64,000 nt of DNA, from NCBI RefSeq assembly GCF_900460065.1, contig NZ_UAVD01000033.1, forward strand, positions 62,001-126,000, in the 5' to 3' direction. A model generated the notes under the pieces. It did no database searches and was not told the DNA's origin. It saw only the letters and a program-made list of their open reading frames with translations. Both the position numbers and the translations under genes were made by a program. Shown one piece after another: positions 1 through 8,450 of the stretch. The stretch's first letter is position 1. Each line of letters opens with the position of its first letter. The stretch comes from Streptomyces griseus. GTDB taxonomy: Bacteria > Actinomycetota > Actinomycetes > Streptomycetales > Streptomycetaceae.

Positions 1-559
1 GGGCGCGCAGGTCGACCACGGCGTCCCGGGCGGCGCCGGTCGCCAGCAGGGCGTCGGCTCGCCGCTCCACCGCGTCCAGGCGCAGCGCGTCCAGGCGTAC
101 CCGCTCGGCAGCGGCCCAGGCGGCAGCGGGGAAATCAGCGAGCACCGGCCCCCTCCAGCAGGCGAGCGCCTCGTCCCAGAGTTCGACCGCGGACCGGGGC
201 GGGGCCTGACCGGCCCGGGCGACGGCGTCCTCGAACCGCCAGGCGTCCACCGCCTCGCGGCCCGCCCGCAGGGCGTACCCGGGGCCTTCGGTGACCAGCA
301 GCCGTCCCGGCTGTCGGGGAGGGCGCCCGGGTTCCAGCACACGCCGCAGGGCCGCGATGAAGGTACGGACGGCGCCGACCGCGCCCGCGGGGGCCTCCTC
401 CTCCCACAGGTCGGCCACCAGCCGGCCGACCGGGACCACCCGGCCGCGGGCGATCAGCAGCCGCCCGAGGACTTCCCGGTGCCTGGGCGCACCCAGCAGC
501 AGCGCTCCGTCCGTGTCCCAGGCCGTGACCGGTCCCAGCAGTCCGAATCGCACACTCAC
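1..559 (-). CDS. SARP/AfsR-type transcriptional regulator, N-terminal part (cut by window edge)
   Basis: Reads leftward from a GTG at 559 and runs off the window, so about 186 residues are visible. The first ~95 residues (VSVRFGLLGPVTAW..., then GAPRHREVLGRLLIARG and VPVGRLVADLW) look like the OmpR-type winged helix of SARP regulators. The following part (VDAWRFEDAVARAG, LWDEALACWRGPVLADFP) is typical of the bacterial transcriptional activation domain (BTAD). SARP proteins activate secondary-metabolite or regulatory genes, and larger family members continue into an NB-ARC ATPase; which kind this is cannot be told here. It stands divergent to the hydrolase at 727 with 167 bp between them, which suggests, without proving it, that the hydrolase is a target. 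The start is inferred from the conserved N-terminus. Confidence 0.85.
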   Translation of the reverse strand, partial: MSVRFGLLGPVTAWDTDGALLLGAPRHREVLGRLLIARGRVVPVGRLVADLWEEEAPAGAVGAVRTFIAALRRVLEPGRPPRQPGRLLVTEGPGYALRAGREAVDAWRFEDAVARAGQAPPRSAVELWDEALACWRGPVLADFPAAAWAAAERVRLDALRLDAVERRADALLATGAARDAVVDLRA

Positions 560-726
560 GGCGGAGTCCTTTCGCGGACGAGGCGGTGCCGCCGCCGGAG
601 AGTGCGGCGTCGGCACTCATCGATCGCTGATCCGCGGCCCGCAACCTGGGTGACGTCCACGAACAGCCCGGACCGACGAAGAAGAGGTCCAGGCCGTCCA
701 CTCTCCCACGAACCCCAGGACCCACT

Positions 727-1608
727 GTGACAACCCCGACCATCCCCGGATTCACCGAGCACCGCGTGAGCGTCGACGACGGCGTCACCCTGAAGGCCGC
801 AGTCGGCGGCAGCGGCACCCCGGTGGTGCTGCTGCACGGCTTCCCGCAGACCCACCTGATGTGGCGGCACGTCGCCGCCGACCTCGCTGCCGACCACACC
901 GTGATCTGTCCCGACCTGCGTGGCTACGGCGCCAGCGACAAGCCCGTCGCATCCGGACCCGACGTCTACGCCAAGCGGACCATGGCCCGCGACGTCGTAC
1001 GCCTCGCCGCCGCACTCGGTCACGACCGCTTCACCCTGGCCGGGCACGACCGCGGCGCCCTGGTCGCCTTCCGCGCCGCGATGGACCACCCGCAGGCCGT
1101 CGCCCGTGCCCTCTTCCTGGACGTCCTGCCCACCCTCGACATGTGGGACGCGTTGCGCGGCGTGAACGGAGCGGTCGGCTTCCACCTCTATCTGATGGCC
1201 CAGGCGCCCGGCCTGCCCGAGGACATGATCCAGGGTGCCGCGGACGTCTTCTTCGGCTACTTCCTCGACGCCTGGACCAAGGATCCGGACGCCCTCCCCG
1301 CCGACGTCCGTGCCCACTACCTCGCCGCCTCCGCGGCGGCCGTGCCCTCGATCGTCGCCGACTACCGCGCCTCGGCCGGTGTGGACGTCGACCACGACAC
1401 CGTCGACAAGGACGCGGGCAGCACGCTGGCCATGCCGGTGACCGTCCTCCAGCAGGACTGGGGCGCCGCCCTCGGCTACCACGCCCAGGGTCTCTGGAGC
1501 GCCTGGGCCGAGGACCTGCGCCACCGGACCGTCTCCTGCGGTCACTTCATGGCCGAGGAGGACCCCCGGCTGATCGCCTCCGAGATCCGGGCCCTCGCCG
1601 ACCGCTGA
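727..1608 (+). CDS. alpha/beta hydrolase, haloacetate-dehalogenase-like
   Basis: A 293-residue alpha/beta-fold hydrolase. The oxyanion segment HGFPQTHLMW is near residue 38, and the nucleophile elbow reads GHDRGA, with Asp rather than Ser, as in fluoroacetate/haloacetate dehalogenases and epoxide hydrolases. DLRGYGASDKP before it is also typical of that group. The catalytic His is probably in CGHFMAEEDP near the C-terminus. The family releases halide from short haloacids or opens epoxides; the actual substrate cannot be read from the sequence. There is no signal peptide, so it is cytoplasmic. The GTG start at 727 follows AGGA at 717-720. It is divergent to the SARP gene and is followed by a hairpin at 1628-1668. 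Confidence 0.85.
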   Translation: MTTPTIPGFTEHRVSVDDGVTLKAAVGGSGTPVVLLHGFPQTHLMWRHVAADLAADHTVICPDLRGYGASDKPVASGPDVYAKRTMARDVVRLAAALGHDRFTLAGHDRGALVAFRAAMDHPQAVARALFLDVLPTLDMWDALRGVNGAVGFHLYLMAQAPGLPEDMIQGAADVFFGYFLDAWTKDPDALPADVRAHYLAASAAAVPSIVADYRASAGVDVDHDTVDKDAGSTLAMPVTVLQQDWGAALGYHAQGLWSAWAEDLRHRTVSCGHFMAEEDPRLIASEIRALADR

Positions 1609-1627
1609 GTGATCCCCGAACGGAGCC

Positions 1628-1668
1628 CCTCTCCCGCCTCGCCGATCCGGGGCCCGGCGGGGGAGAGG
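1628..1668. terminator. Probable bidirectional terminator
   Basis: CCTCTCCCGCC (1628-1638) pairs with GGCGGGGGAGAGG (1656-1668) with a small bulge. It lies between the convergent hydrolase and HTH-REC genes. No U-tract follows, as is usual for Streptomyces terminators. Confidence 0.55.
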
Positions 1669-1789
1669 CGCCGGCCACAGCTCCCGGGGCACGCCGCCAC
1701 GCCGCCCGCCCGGGAACCCCGGTGCACCGCCGATCCCCGGACCCGGCGGTGACGGCACGGGTCGGCCGCTGGGTGAGGAACCGGTCGGC

Positions 1790-2569
1790 TCAGGGGCGGG
1801 GCCGGGTGGCGGTGTCGAGGTAGAAGGCGTCGATGCTCTGGACGGCCTGCTCGAACTCGTCGAGGTTGACGGGCTTGGTCACGTAGGCGTTGGCGTGGCT
1901 GGTGTACGCGCCGGTGACGTCGTCCGGGGCGGTGGACGTGGTGAGCACGACGACGGGGATGGTCTGCAGGTCGTTGTCGGTCTTCAGGACCTTCAGCAGG
2001 TCCTGGCCGTTCATGCGCGGCATGTTCAGGTCGAGGACGATGAGGTCGGGCCGGACCGCGCCGGGGGCACGAAGGTGCTCCAGGGCGGCGACTCCGTCGG
2101 TGACCTGGACCAGGTTGCGGGTCCCGCGCTCGGAGAGGGCTTCTTCGATGAGCATGGCGTCGGCGATGTCGTCCTCGACGAGCAGGACGTCGAAGGGGCG
2201 GGCGGGGCTGGTCATCGTCGGGTGCTCCGTGGGTTTTTCGTTCGAGTGGTGGAAGAGTCCCGGCCAGCGGCGCCGGGCGCCCTGGCGGGTCATGTCGCAG
2301 GCGGCGCCGATCTGCGGATAGCCGGCCCCGGCGCGTGCGGCGTCCGTGGCCGCCTGCCGCTGGAGCCTCTCCGAGGCCTGCTGCAACTGGTCCAGCACGT
2401 GGAGCAGGGTCAGCGGGTACGCGGGATCACCGGACACGGGAGGCGCCGGGCTTTCCTGCAACTGGCGGGCAAGACGATGCGCGAGATCGCTGATCCTCGC
2501 GTCCGCGATGGCAGCCGTCTCCTCGGAAGTGGTCCGCAGTGCGAAGTTCTTGCCGGGCATACCCGGCAC
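1790..2569 (-). CDS. HTH-like segment fused in frame to a CheY-like response regulator
   Basis: A single 259-residue open frame with two parts. Residues 1-118 are helix-rich and end in GAGYPQIGAACDMTRQGARRRWPG, a helix-turn-helix-like stretch seen in small Streptomyces DNA-binding proteins. From M119 (MTSPARPFDVLLVEDD) it is a receiver domain of the Rcp1/CheY type: acidic pocket EDD at 132-134, phospho-acceptor D180 in VLDLNMPRMNG, switch residues in VLTTS, and Lys in YVTKPV. There is no output domain after it. M119 (codon at 2213-2215) has a GGAG nine bases upstream, so the receiver may also be made alone. The gene is divergent to the histidine kinase at 2674, its likely partner, with an 18-bp palindrome between them. 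Confidence 0.8.
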   Translation of the reverse strand: MPGMPGKNFALRTTSEETAAIADARISDLAHRLARQLQESPAPPVSGDPAYPLTLLHVLDQLQQASERLQRQAATDAARAGAGYPQIGAACDMTRQGARRRWPGLFHHSNEKPTEHPTMTSPARPFDVLLVEDDIADAMLIEEALSERGTRNLVQVTDGVAALEHLRAPGAVRPDLIVLDLNMPRMNGQDLLKVLKTDNDLQTIPVVVLTTSTAPDDVTGAYTSHANAYVTKPVNLDEFEQAVQSIDAFYLDTATRPRP

Positions 2570-2591
2570 TGTAGGCCCCCGAACAGACCTG

Positions 2592-2609
2592 CGACAACAT
2601 GCGTTGTCG
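2592..2609. promoter_or_regulatory. 18-bp palindrome between HTH-REC and kinase genes (possible operator)
   Basis: CGACAAC-ATGC-GTTGTCG is a perfect 7-bp inverted repeat with a 4-nt spacer. It lies in the 104-bp divergent intergenic region. A possible -10, TAGAGT (2618-2623), follows on the plus strand. The HTH-like protein transcribed away from it is an obvious candidate binder, which is inference. Confidence 0.5.
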
Positions 2610-2673
2610 ATCGGGTCTAGAGTGTGCTGGCCGCAGCCAACCAGAAGGGCTGCCCCAGCAAGGAGTACCCAGG

Positions 2674-4281
2674 ATGACCGGCGACGAACGGCGACCGCGC
2701 ACGCGGAGAACGCCCACCTGGACGACTCGCCGCTGGCTCCGCGTGGGAATGACGGGCGCGCTGGTGATCCTGAGTCTGCTCGGGGTCACGGGAGCCTGGG
2801 TCCTCGAACGTACCCAGACGATCAGCAACAACCTCACCGACGTGAGATCGCCCTCCCTCGCGACCGCGTTCCGCCTGGAGACGTCCCTGGTCAACCAGGA
2901 GACCGGCATACGCGGCTACGGCCTGACCGGCATGCCGGACTTCCTGGCCCCCTATCGGCAGGGACTCGCGGACCAGAGGACGCACACCCGGTCGCTCGAG
3001 GAACTGCTCCACGACGACCGGGCCCGGCTGAACGACCTCGAAGCGGTGCGGGACGCCGTGGACACGTGGCACGAGAACACGGCCGAGCCCATCGCCGCAG
3101 CCCCGCCCGGCGCCCCCTCCTCGCTGATCACGCAGCGGGTCGCCGAGGGCAAGGCCGCCTTCGACGACGTACGCGTCGCCCTGGAGAACCAGCAGGAGCG
3201 GCTGCGCGCGGACCGCGTCCACGCCCGTGCGGACCTGGAGTCCACGGTGACCCTGCGGAACTGGGTGTTCGGCGCCATCGCGCTGCTGATCGCCGTTCTG
3301 GCCGCTCTCGTCTTCGAGGGGCTGCGCCGTGGCATCAACCGGCCCCTGGACCATCTGGGCGCCGAGGCGCGCATCATCGCCGCAGGTGACTTCGGCCATC
3401 CCATCACCCCGACCGGCCCGGCCGACCTGCGACGCCTCAGCGGTGAGATCGAGTCCATGCGACGACGCCTCGTACGGGAGCTGGCGTTCACCGAGGAGGC
3501 GCGGCTGCGTCTGGACGTGCAGGCCGCCGACCTCCAGCGCTCCAACGCCGAGCTGGAGCAGTTCGCCTACGTGGCCTCGCACGACCTCCAGGAACCGCTG
3601 CGCAAGGTCTCCAGCTTCACCCAGCTCCTGCAGCGCCGCTACGGGGGGCAGCTCGACGAGCGGGCGGACCAGTACATCGACTTCGCCGTCGACGGCGCGA
3701 ACCGCATGCAGACCCTCATCAGCGATCTGCTCAACTTCTCCCGCGTGGGCAGGGTGCACAACGCCCACCGGAGCATCGAGCTGGACACGGTGCTGGAAGA
3801 GACCCTGTCGGCGCTGAGCGTGGCCATCGAGGAGACCGGTGCGACGATCACTCACGATCCGCTGCCCGCCCTGGTCGCCGACCCCAGCCAGATGGCCATG
3901 CTCTGGCAGAACCTGATCGGCAACTCCGTCAAGTTCCGCCGCCCGGGAGAGGTTCCGAGGATTCACGTCACGGCGGCGGCGGAGTCCGGGCTGTGGCGGT
4001 TCACGGTCACCGACAACGGCATCGGGATCCCGCCCGAGTACGCTGAAAAGATCTTCGTCATCTTCCAGCGGCTGCACACCAAGGACACCTACAGCGGCAG
4101 CGGCATCGGCCTGGCGATGTGCAAGAAGATCGTCGAATTCCACGGCGGCACCATCACCATCGACCCGGACTACCGCGACGGCGCTCGCATCACCTTCACC
4201 CTGGCACCCGAACCGCCGCAGGTCTCCGGCCCCACCGAACCGTCCGAGGCGACGGGCCCGGACGCGGAGCGGAGACGATGA
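2674..4281 (+). CDS. Membrane sensor histidine kinase (CHASE3-HAMP-HisKA-HATPase)
   Basis: A 535-residue sensor kinase. TM1 is at about 25-44, followed by an extracytoplasmic CHASE3 domain (NQETGIRGYGLTG around 75-87), TM2 at about 197-214 and a HAMP linker. The dimerisation/phospho-acceptor motif FAYVASHDLQEPLRKV carries H303. ATPase boxes follow: N-box LWQNLIGNSVKFRR, G1 DNGIGIPPEY, F-box IFVIFQRLH and G2 GSGIGLAMCKKI. The SHDLQEPLR type is typical of phytochrome-like kinases paired with Rcp1-type regulators, which fits the divergent receiver gene. The start at 2674 is chosen because AAGGAG lies eight bases upstream. It overlaps the next gene by 4 bp (ATGA), so the two are translationally coupled. 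The signal sensed is unknown. Confidence 0.9.
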   Translation: MTGDERRPRTRRTPTWTTRRWLRVGMTGALVILSLLGVTGAWVLERTQTISNNLTDVRSPSLATAFRLETSLVNQETGIRGYGLTGMPDFLAPYRQGLADQRTHTRSLEELLHDDRARLNDLEAVRDAVDTWHENTAEPIAAAPPGAPSSLITQRVAEGKAAFDDVRVALENQQERLRADRVHARADLESTVTLRNWVFGAIALLIAVLAALVFEGLRRGINRPLDHLGAEARIIAAGDFGHPITPTGPADLRRLSGEIESMRRRLVRELAFTEEARLRLDVQAADLQRSNAELEQFAYVASHDLQEPLRKVSSFTQLLQRRYGGQLDERADQYIDFAVDGANRMQTLISDLLNFSRVGRVHNAHRSIELDTVLEETLSALSVAIEETGATITHDPLPALVADPSQMAMLWQNLIGNSVKFRRPGEVPRIHVTAAAESGLWRFTVTDNGIGIPPEYAEKIFVIFQRLHTKDTYSGSGIGLAMCKKIVEFHGGTITIDPDYRDGARITFTLAPEPPQVSGPTEPSEATGPDAERRR

Positions 4282-5483
4282 CCGCGGCCGGGCCCGGCAC
4301 CCCGCAGGCCGCCCCGGACCCGTCCCACTACCGGATCCTCCTGATCGAGGACGACCCGGGCGACGCCGTCCTCGTCGAGGAACTCCTCCACGACTCCGGA
4401 CTGAGCTTCGAACTCACCCACCGGACCACCCTGACCGCGGCACGCACCGAACTGACCGCGGACCGGGCCGACTGCGTCCTTCTGGACCTGCACCTGCCGG
4501 ACGTGTCGGGCATCGACGCCCTCACCGCCGTACGAACCCTGGCCCCGCACACCGCCGTAATCGTCCTGACCGGCCTCTCCGAAGCCCAGGCCGGCAGCGA
4601 CGCGATGGCCGCCGGAGCCCAGGACTATCTCGTCAAAGGCAAGGTCGAACCCGACCTCCTGCACCGTACGGTCCGCTACGCCGTCCACCGCAGCCAGACC
4701 GAGCGCGCCAACGTCCAAGCCCAGACGGCCCGCCAGCGCGCCGAGGAGAACGCCCGCCTGGAACGCGGCCTGCTCCCTCAGCCCCTGCTCGACACCTCAT
4801 CGATAAGAGTGACCTCCCGCTACCTGCCCGGAGCCGAACTCGCTCTGCTGGGCGGAGACTTCCTCGACGTGGTCGAAGGCGACGACGGCCTGCTCCATGC
4901 CGTCGTCGGCGACGTCAGCGGCCACGGCCCCGACGCCGCCGCACTCGGTGTCTTCCTGCGCATCGCCTGGCGCGCCCTCGTTCTCGGCGGACATCGCGGC
5001 GAGGACCTGCTCCACCTGATGGAACGCATCCTGATCGCCGAACGGGGCAGCCTCTCCCTGTTCGCGACGTGCACCGTTCTCACCCTGGACCAGCACGCCC
5101 CCACGATCACCTTCCACCTCGCCGGTCACCATGAACCGCTGCTCACCACAGCGGAGGGGACCCATGAGGTGACCGCGGCACACGGCATCGCGCTCGGGAT
5201 CGTCCCCGGCCTCCGCTCCTGGCCCTCCACCACCGTTCCGTTGCCGCCCAGCGGAGCCCTCACCCTCTACACCGACGGACTCACCGAGGGGCACGGCGGT
5301 GCGGACCGGGAGCGGCTCGGCGTGGAAGGACTCCTCACCCTGATCGAGAACCTGCCTCCCGCGGAACCGGCTGCCCACGTGGACCGGCTCATCAGGGAAA
5401 CCCACCGGCTGAACGCCGGACGGCACTCCGACGACTTGGCCGTACTCCGCCTCGACTGGGGCGACCTGACGTCCCCCTCCTGA
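4278..5483 (+). CDS. Response regulator with PP2C (SpoIIE/RsbU-type) phosphatase output
   Basis: 401 residues. The N-terminal receiver has acidic residues in LLIEDDPGDA, D70 as phospho-acceptor in VLLDLHLPDVSG, T98 and K120. A short coiled-coil linker rich in Q, R and E (about 128-150) leads to a PP2C-type phosphatase domain with metal-binding motifs LLGGDFLDVV and GDVSGHGPDAA, plus LYTDGLTEG near the end. The family dephosphorylates anti-anti-sigma factors, so this protein probably links the upstream kinase to a partner-switching module. No anti-sigma or anti-anti-sigma gene is seen nearby. It starts inside the kinase stop codon (ATGA), with GGAG at 4271 as ribosome binding site. Confidence 0.9.
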   Translation: MTAAGPGTPQAAPDPSHYRILLIEDDPGDAVLVEELLHDSGLSFELTHRTTLTAARTELTADRADCVLLDLHLPDVSGIDALTAVRTLAPHTAVIVLTGLSEAQAGSDAMAAGAQDYLVKGKVEPDLLHRTVRYAVHRSQTERANVQAQTARQRAEENARLERGLLPQPLLDTSSIRVTSRYLPGAELALLGGDFLDVVEGDDGLLHAVVGDVSGHGPDAAALGVFLRIAWRALVLGGHRGEDLLHLMERILIAERGSLSLFATCTVLTLDQHAPTITFHLAGHHEPLLTTAEGTHEVTAAHGIALGIVPGLRSWPSTTVPLPPSGALTLYTDGLTEGHGGADRERLGVEGLLTLIENLPPAEPAAHVDRLIRETHRLNAGRHSDDLAVLRLDWGDLTSPS

Positions 5484-5538
5484 GCGGTCGGCGCCGCGGT
5501 CCACGACCGCGCGCGTCCCCGGTCCACGGGGGGACCGT

Positions 5539-5583
5539 ACCGCCGTCGGCCTGCTCGGCGCTGCCGGAACGGCCGACGGCGGT
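5539..5583 (+). terminator. Terminator of the kinase/PP2C operon
   Basis: Perfect 13-bp stem ACCGCCGTCGGCC / GGCCGACGGCGGT (5539-5551 and 5571-5583) with a 19-nt loop, 55 bp after the PP2C stop. Outer G- and C-runs could extend it to 5530-5588. Confidence 0.65.
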
Positions 5584-5605
5584 CCCCCTTCGCGGAGCGC
5601 CGGGG

Positions 5606-5752
5606 TCACCGGCGTCCGCGCAGTCGGCCCAGCAGACCGCGAGCCTGGGCGCGCTTGCGGGGGTCGGCCGCGGCACGTCGGGCCGACTCGATGGTCCGCC
5701 GGCCACGAGGGCTGCGGGTGAATCGCGTGAGGCGGGTGATCAGTCCGGACAT
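5606..5752 (-). CDS. Small basic conserved-type protein, 48 aa
   Basis: Short reading frame beginning MSGLITRLTRFTRSPRGRR and ending LLGRLRGRR, with 13 Arg in 48 residues, strongly basic and probably helical. The ATG at 5752 is preceded by an excellent AGGAGGA ribosome binding site, which is the main reason to call it. Small Arg-rich proteins of this form are common beside other Streptomyces genes but have no known role; nucleic-acid or membrane-surface association is possible. It stands alone between the PP2C terminator and the snapalysin terminator. Confidence 0.65.
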   Translation of the reverse strand: MSGLITRLTRFTRSPRGRRTIESARRAAADPRKRAQARGLLGRLRGRR

Positions 5753-5812
5753 GGTTCCTCCTCGGAAGGGCGTGCCGTCCGCCTACCCCGCGAGGACGCG
5801 AGAATGCTCGGC

Positions 5813-5847
5813 GTGGGGGGCCGTTCCTGCCCGGAACGGCCCCCCAC
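5813..5847 (-). terminator. Strong hairpin terminator after snapalysin gene
   Basis: A perfect 15-bp stem GTGGGGGGCCGTTCC / GGAACGGCCCCCCAC with a 5-nt loop, 29 bp downstream of the snpA stop. It separates snpA from the small gene at 5606-5752. Confidence 0.8.
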
Positions 5848-5875
5848 TCATGCGGGTGGAGCGATCAGCTCCCGG

Positions 5876-6532
5876 TCAGGAGCCGGCCGGGACCGACGCG
5901 GCCGCGAAGCCGTTCTGCCAGAGCTGGTTCACCCGGGCCCGCTCGTTGGCGTCCGGCTGGGCGTTGGTGCAGGAGGGGCCGGGGCCGCCGCCGGACATCA
6001 GCTGGCTGCACGGTCCGGAGTAGTTGTCCGGCAGGCCGAGCACGTGTCCGGTCTCGTGCGTGGTGACGCGGGTCGAGTTGTACTGCTGGTTCTGCCGGTA
6101 GTCCAGGAAGATGAAGCCACGGCCGTGCCCGTTGGTCGAGGCGTACGATCCGCGCGGGTCGTTTCCTTCGCGGTACGTGAAGTCGGCCCTGGAGCCTTCC
6201 TGGAGCCGGACGTTGGAGACCGAGCTGTTCCAGATGCGGGTGCTGTTGGCTATCTGGGTGCGGAAGCTCGGGGCGGAGGCCGCGCTGTAGGTGACCGTGA
6301 CGGCCTGGGCTCCCGGGTTGGCGGCCCGCTTCTCGGCGACCGACTTCATGACCGCGTCGAAGAAGGCCCGGTTCGCGGCGGCGTTCTCGCCCGACCCGTT
6401 GTACGCGGCGATGCTGGCGGGGGTGGAGGTGGCGGGAGCAGGAGCGGCGGAGACCGCGGGAGCCGAACCCAGCGCGGCGACTAGGCCGAGGCCGGCGACG
6501 GCGGAGGCGAGGGCGGTCGGGAGGTGTCTCAT
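5876..6532 (-). CDS. snpA: Snapalysin-type secreted zinc metalloprotease (M7)
   Basis: 218 residues with a signal peptide (MRHLPTALASAVAGLGLVAALG..., cleavage probably near residue 30) and a short propeptide. The zinc site HETGHVLGLPD (H159, E160, H163, D169) has the HExxHxxGxxD form of the metzincin-like M7 family. Downstream SGPCSQLMSGG and SCTN supply the Cys pair (C175, C188) that forms the conserved snapalysin disulfide. Snapalysins are small extracellular casein-type proteases of Streptomyces. In better known genomes snpA is divergent to a LysR-type activator; here the upstream neighbour is a cupin gene on the same strand and no LysR gene is near. The start is ATG at 6532. Confidence 0.93.
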   Translation of the reverse strand: MRHLPTALASAVAGLGLVAALGSAPAVSAAPAPATSTPASIAAYNGSGENAAANRAFFDAVMKSVAEKRAANPGAQAVTVTYSAASAPSFRTQIANSTRIWNSSVSNVRLQEGSRADFTYREGNDPRGSYASTNGHGRGFIFLDYRQNQQYNSTRVTTHETGHVLGLPDNYSGPCSQLMSGGGPGPSCTNAQPDANERARVNQLWQNGFAAASVPAGS

Positions 6533-6862
6533 GGGGGATTTCTCCTACGGTCCGATGAAGCCGCACCCGGGAGTTTGTCCGCTGAACGGACGGGGCGCGG
6601 AGCGGTACGGGGAGAGTGTGGGGGGAGCGGACACCCGCTGGGAATGATGCCAACTCGTGATTGCACCGCCCTATCCCCGCCCGCCCGGGCCGCGCCACCA
6701 CGGCATCGGCCCAGGCCGCCGCACGTCCGAGAAGCCCCCCCGCCCCACCTCCCTGCCGCCCGGGGCGCCCACGTGACCGCCTCGCTCCGGGCACGTACCG
6801 CGATCGCGCCCGAACCGTGTCGCCGACCCGTGCCGCGGCGAGTTGGAGGAGCGCGGCCCGTG
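6533..6862. other. 330-bp intergenic region upstream of snpA
   Basis: No credible gene. It must hold the snpA promoter on the minus strand. A small hairpin GTCCG-CTGAA-CGGAC lies around 6577-6591. No clear -10/-35 pair or LysR-type operator could be defined by eye. Confidence 0.4.
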
Positions 6863-7330
6863 TTACGGCGCCGGGGGGCCGGGCGTGCCGACGCGCTCGT
6901 CCGGGCGGGTGCCGGTCCGGGGGCGGTGGTCGGTGCCGAGCCCGGCGGTGATGGTCAGGATGGACGCCGGCCCCGCCATGTCGACCGCGTGCCAGGTCCC
7001 GGCCGGGTTGACGGTGGCCTCGCCCGGCCGGAGCGTGACGCGGTCGGGCACCCCGTCCATGTCCCGCGTGACCGTCACCGACCCGCTGAGGCAGACCACC
7101 AGTTCGTCGCCGGCGGGGTGGCGCTCCCAGTGGTCGCCGGGGCCGTCGCCGTCGAAGATCGTGACCAGCCGGCCCTCCGCGCCGTCCGCCGCGACCGCGG
7201 CGCTGTAGGCCTGGAGCACCTCCGGGTCCCAGGCGAAGCCCTCGACGGATGCGGCTCTCGATCCCAGTCCGAGGTGCACCGGGGTGGTCCGCAGGTCGAT
7301 GGCGTTGCGTTCGTCGTCGATGAGTCTCAT
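6863..7330 (-). CDS. Cupin-domain protein
   Basis: 155 residues. The centre has the two cupin motifs: GDHWERHPAGDELVVCLSG (first, with H and E metal ligands) and LRPGEATVNPAGTWHAVD (second, with the H ligand). These small single-domain cupins bind a metal and are found among isomerases, dioxygenases and sensory proteins; the function cannot be narrowed. The C-terminal ~20 residues are Pro/Arg-rich and disordered. The start MRLIDDERNAIDL at 7330 is supported by domain layout; no strong ribosome binding site precedes it, and a GTG 15 bp upstream (VTILGMRL) is an alternative. It lies 82 bp downstream of the AraC gene, so the two may be co-transcribed. Confidence 0.8.
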   Translation of the reverse strand: MRLIDDERNAIDLRTTPVHLGLGSRAASVEGFAWDPEVLQAYSAAVAADGAEGRLVTIFDGDGPGDHWERHPAGDELVVCLSGSVTVTRDMDGVPDRVTLRPGEATVNPAGTWHAVDMAGPASILTITAGLGTDHRPRTGTRPDERVGTPGPPAP

Positions 7331-7412
7331 GCCGAGGATCGTCACAGGGCGGTCGCCGGAGGGTCTTGAACGAAACGGAACGGAAGCGGGCGCGACGGGA
7401 GCCGATCGGCGG

Positions 7413-8249
7413 CTACGCGGTCCCGAGGAGGACCTCGCCGCGTCGCCAGGCGGTCGGTGACCGGCCCGTGAACTCGCCCCAGTCCCGGATGAGATGGGCC
7501 TGGTCGGCGTAGCCGGAGAGGGTCGCCACATCGGCCCACGGGAGCGGGGCGTGCGCGGTCGCCAGTTCGTGCGCGCGCTCGAAGCGCAGGACTCGGGCGA
7601 AGGTCTTCGGCGACAGGCCCACCTCGCCGCGAAACCGCTCGGTGAGATGCCGACGGCTCCAGCCCAGTTCCGCGGCGACCGCCCCGACCTGGACCCGGCC
7701 GCGCGCGGCCACGAGGCGGCGCCAGGCCTCGGCCACCTCGGGGCGTACCCGGGGGGCGGGGTCGCCGCCCGCGCCGCGGCCGACGGCCCGCAGGAGCAAC
7801 TCGTCCAGCGCGGCGAACCGTGCGGCCCAGCCCGTCGCCGTGCGGAGCCGGTCGACCAACTCGACGCCGAGCGCGCCGAGAAGCTCGTCGAGCGGAACCA
7901 GCCGGTGGGCGAGTGCGGCGGCGGGCAGGCCGTAGACGGCCCGGGCCCCGAGCGGTGTCAACGACAGCTGCACGCCCTGCTGGTGTCCGTCGTGGTGGAT
8001 CGCGACGGACCGGCACATCAGACCGCCGGCCACGCTGTCGAATCGAGTGACCGGTGACCCGTCGTCGACGCCCGTCGCCACTTCCAGAGGGCCGGACAGG
8101 CTGATCACCGCGGTGAGCACCCGGCCCGGAGGCCCGCAGTGCACCCCCGCCGGGAACCCGCGGAGGTCGAAACCGACATACGAACTGACGTACCGCCGCA
8201 AGGCGGGCGCCGGACGTGCTTCGATCCTGGTAGCCCTGTGGTCGTCCAC
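7413..8249 (-). CDS. AraC-family transcriptional regulator
   Basis: About 278 residues. The N-terminal ~155 residues (RRYVSSYVGFDLRGF..., GVQLSLTPLGARAVYGLP) form the ligand-type domain common in Streptomyces AraC regulators. The C-terminal part has two helix-turn-helix units: VQVGAVAAELGWSRRHLTERFRGEVGLSPKTFARVLRFERA and WADVATLSGYADQAHLIRDWGEFTG. It probably controls itself, the cupin gene behind it or the divergent phosphotransferase; no target is shown by the sequence. The start is uncertain: GTG at 8249 (VDDHRATRIEARP) gives the usual length, while the frame stays open upstream to 8420 without a convincing ribosome binding site. Confidence 0.87.
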   Translation of the reverse strand: MDDHRATRIEARPAPALRRYVSSYVGFDLRGFPAGVHCGPPGRVLTAVISLSGPLEVATGVDDGSPVTRFDSVAGGLMCRSVAIHHDGHQQGVQLSLTPLGARAVYGLPAAALAHRLVPLDELLGALGVELVDRLRTATGWAARFAALDELLLRAVGRGAGGDPAPRVRPEVAEAWRRLVAARGRVQVGAVAAELGWSRRHLTERFRGEVGLSPKTFARVLRFERAHELATAHAPLPWADVATLSGYADQAHLIRDWGEFTGRSPTAWRRGEVLLGTA

Positions 8250-8450
8250 CTCGTGAGTGTACGGACCGGCGGTCCGCGGACGGGATATACAGTGCTCAAC
8301 TGCCGCCGTTCCACCGGGGAGTACGGGCCGTCGGCGCACGCCTGCGCACAGCCGGGAGCGTCCCGTCCCCGGTCGTGCGGGACCGGTGGCACCCGCCGGA
8401 ATCCCCTGTTCCGGCGACATCGGCGATCATCCCCGGGACAGTGGTAGGCC

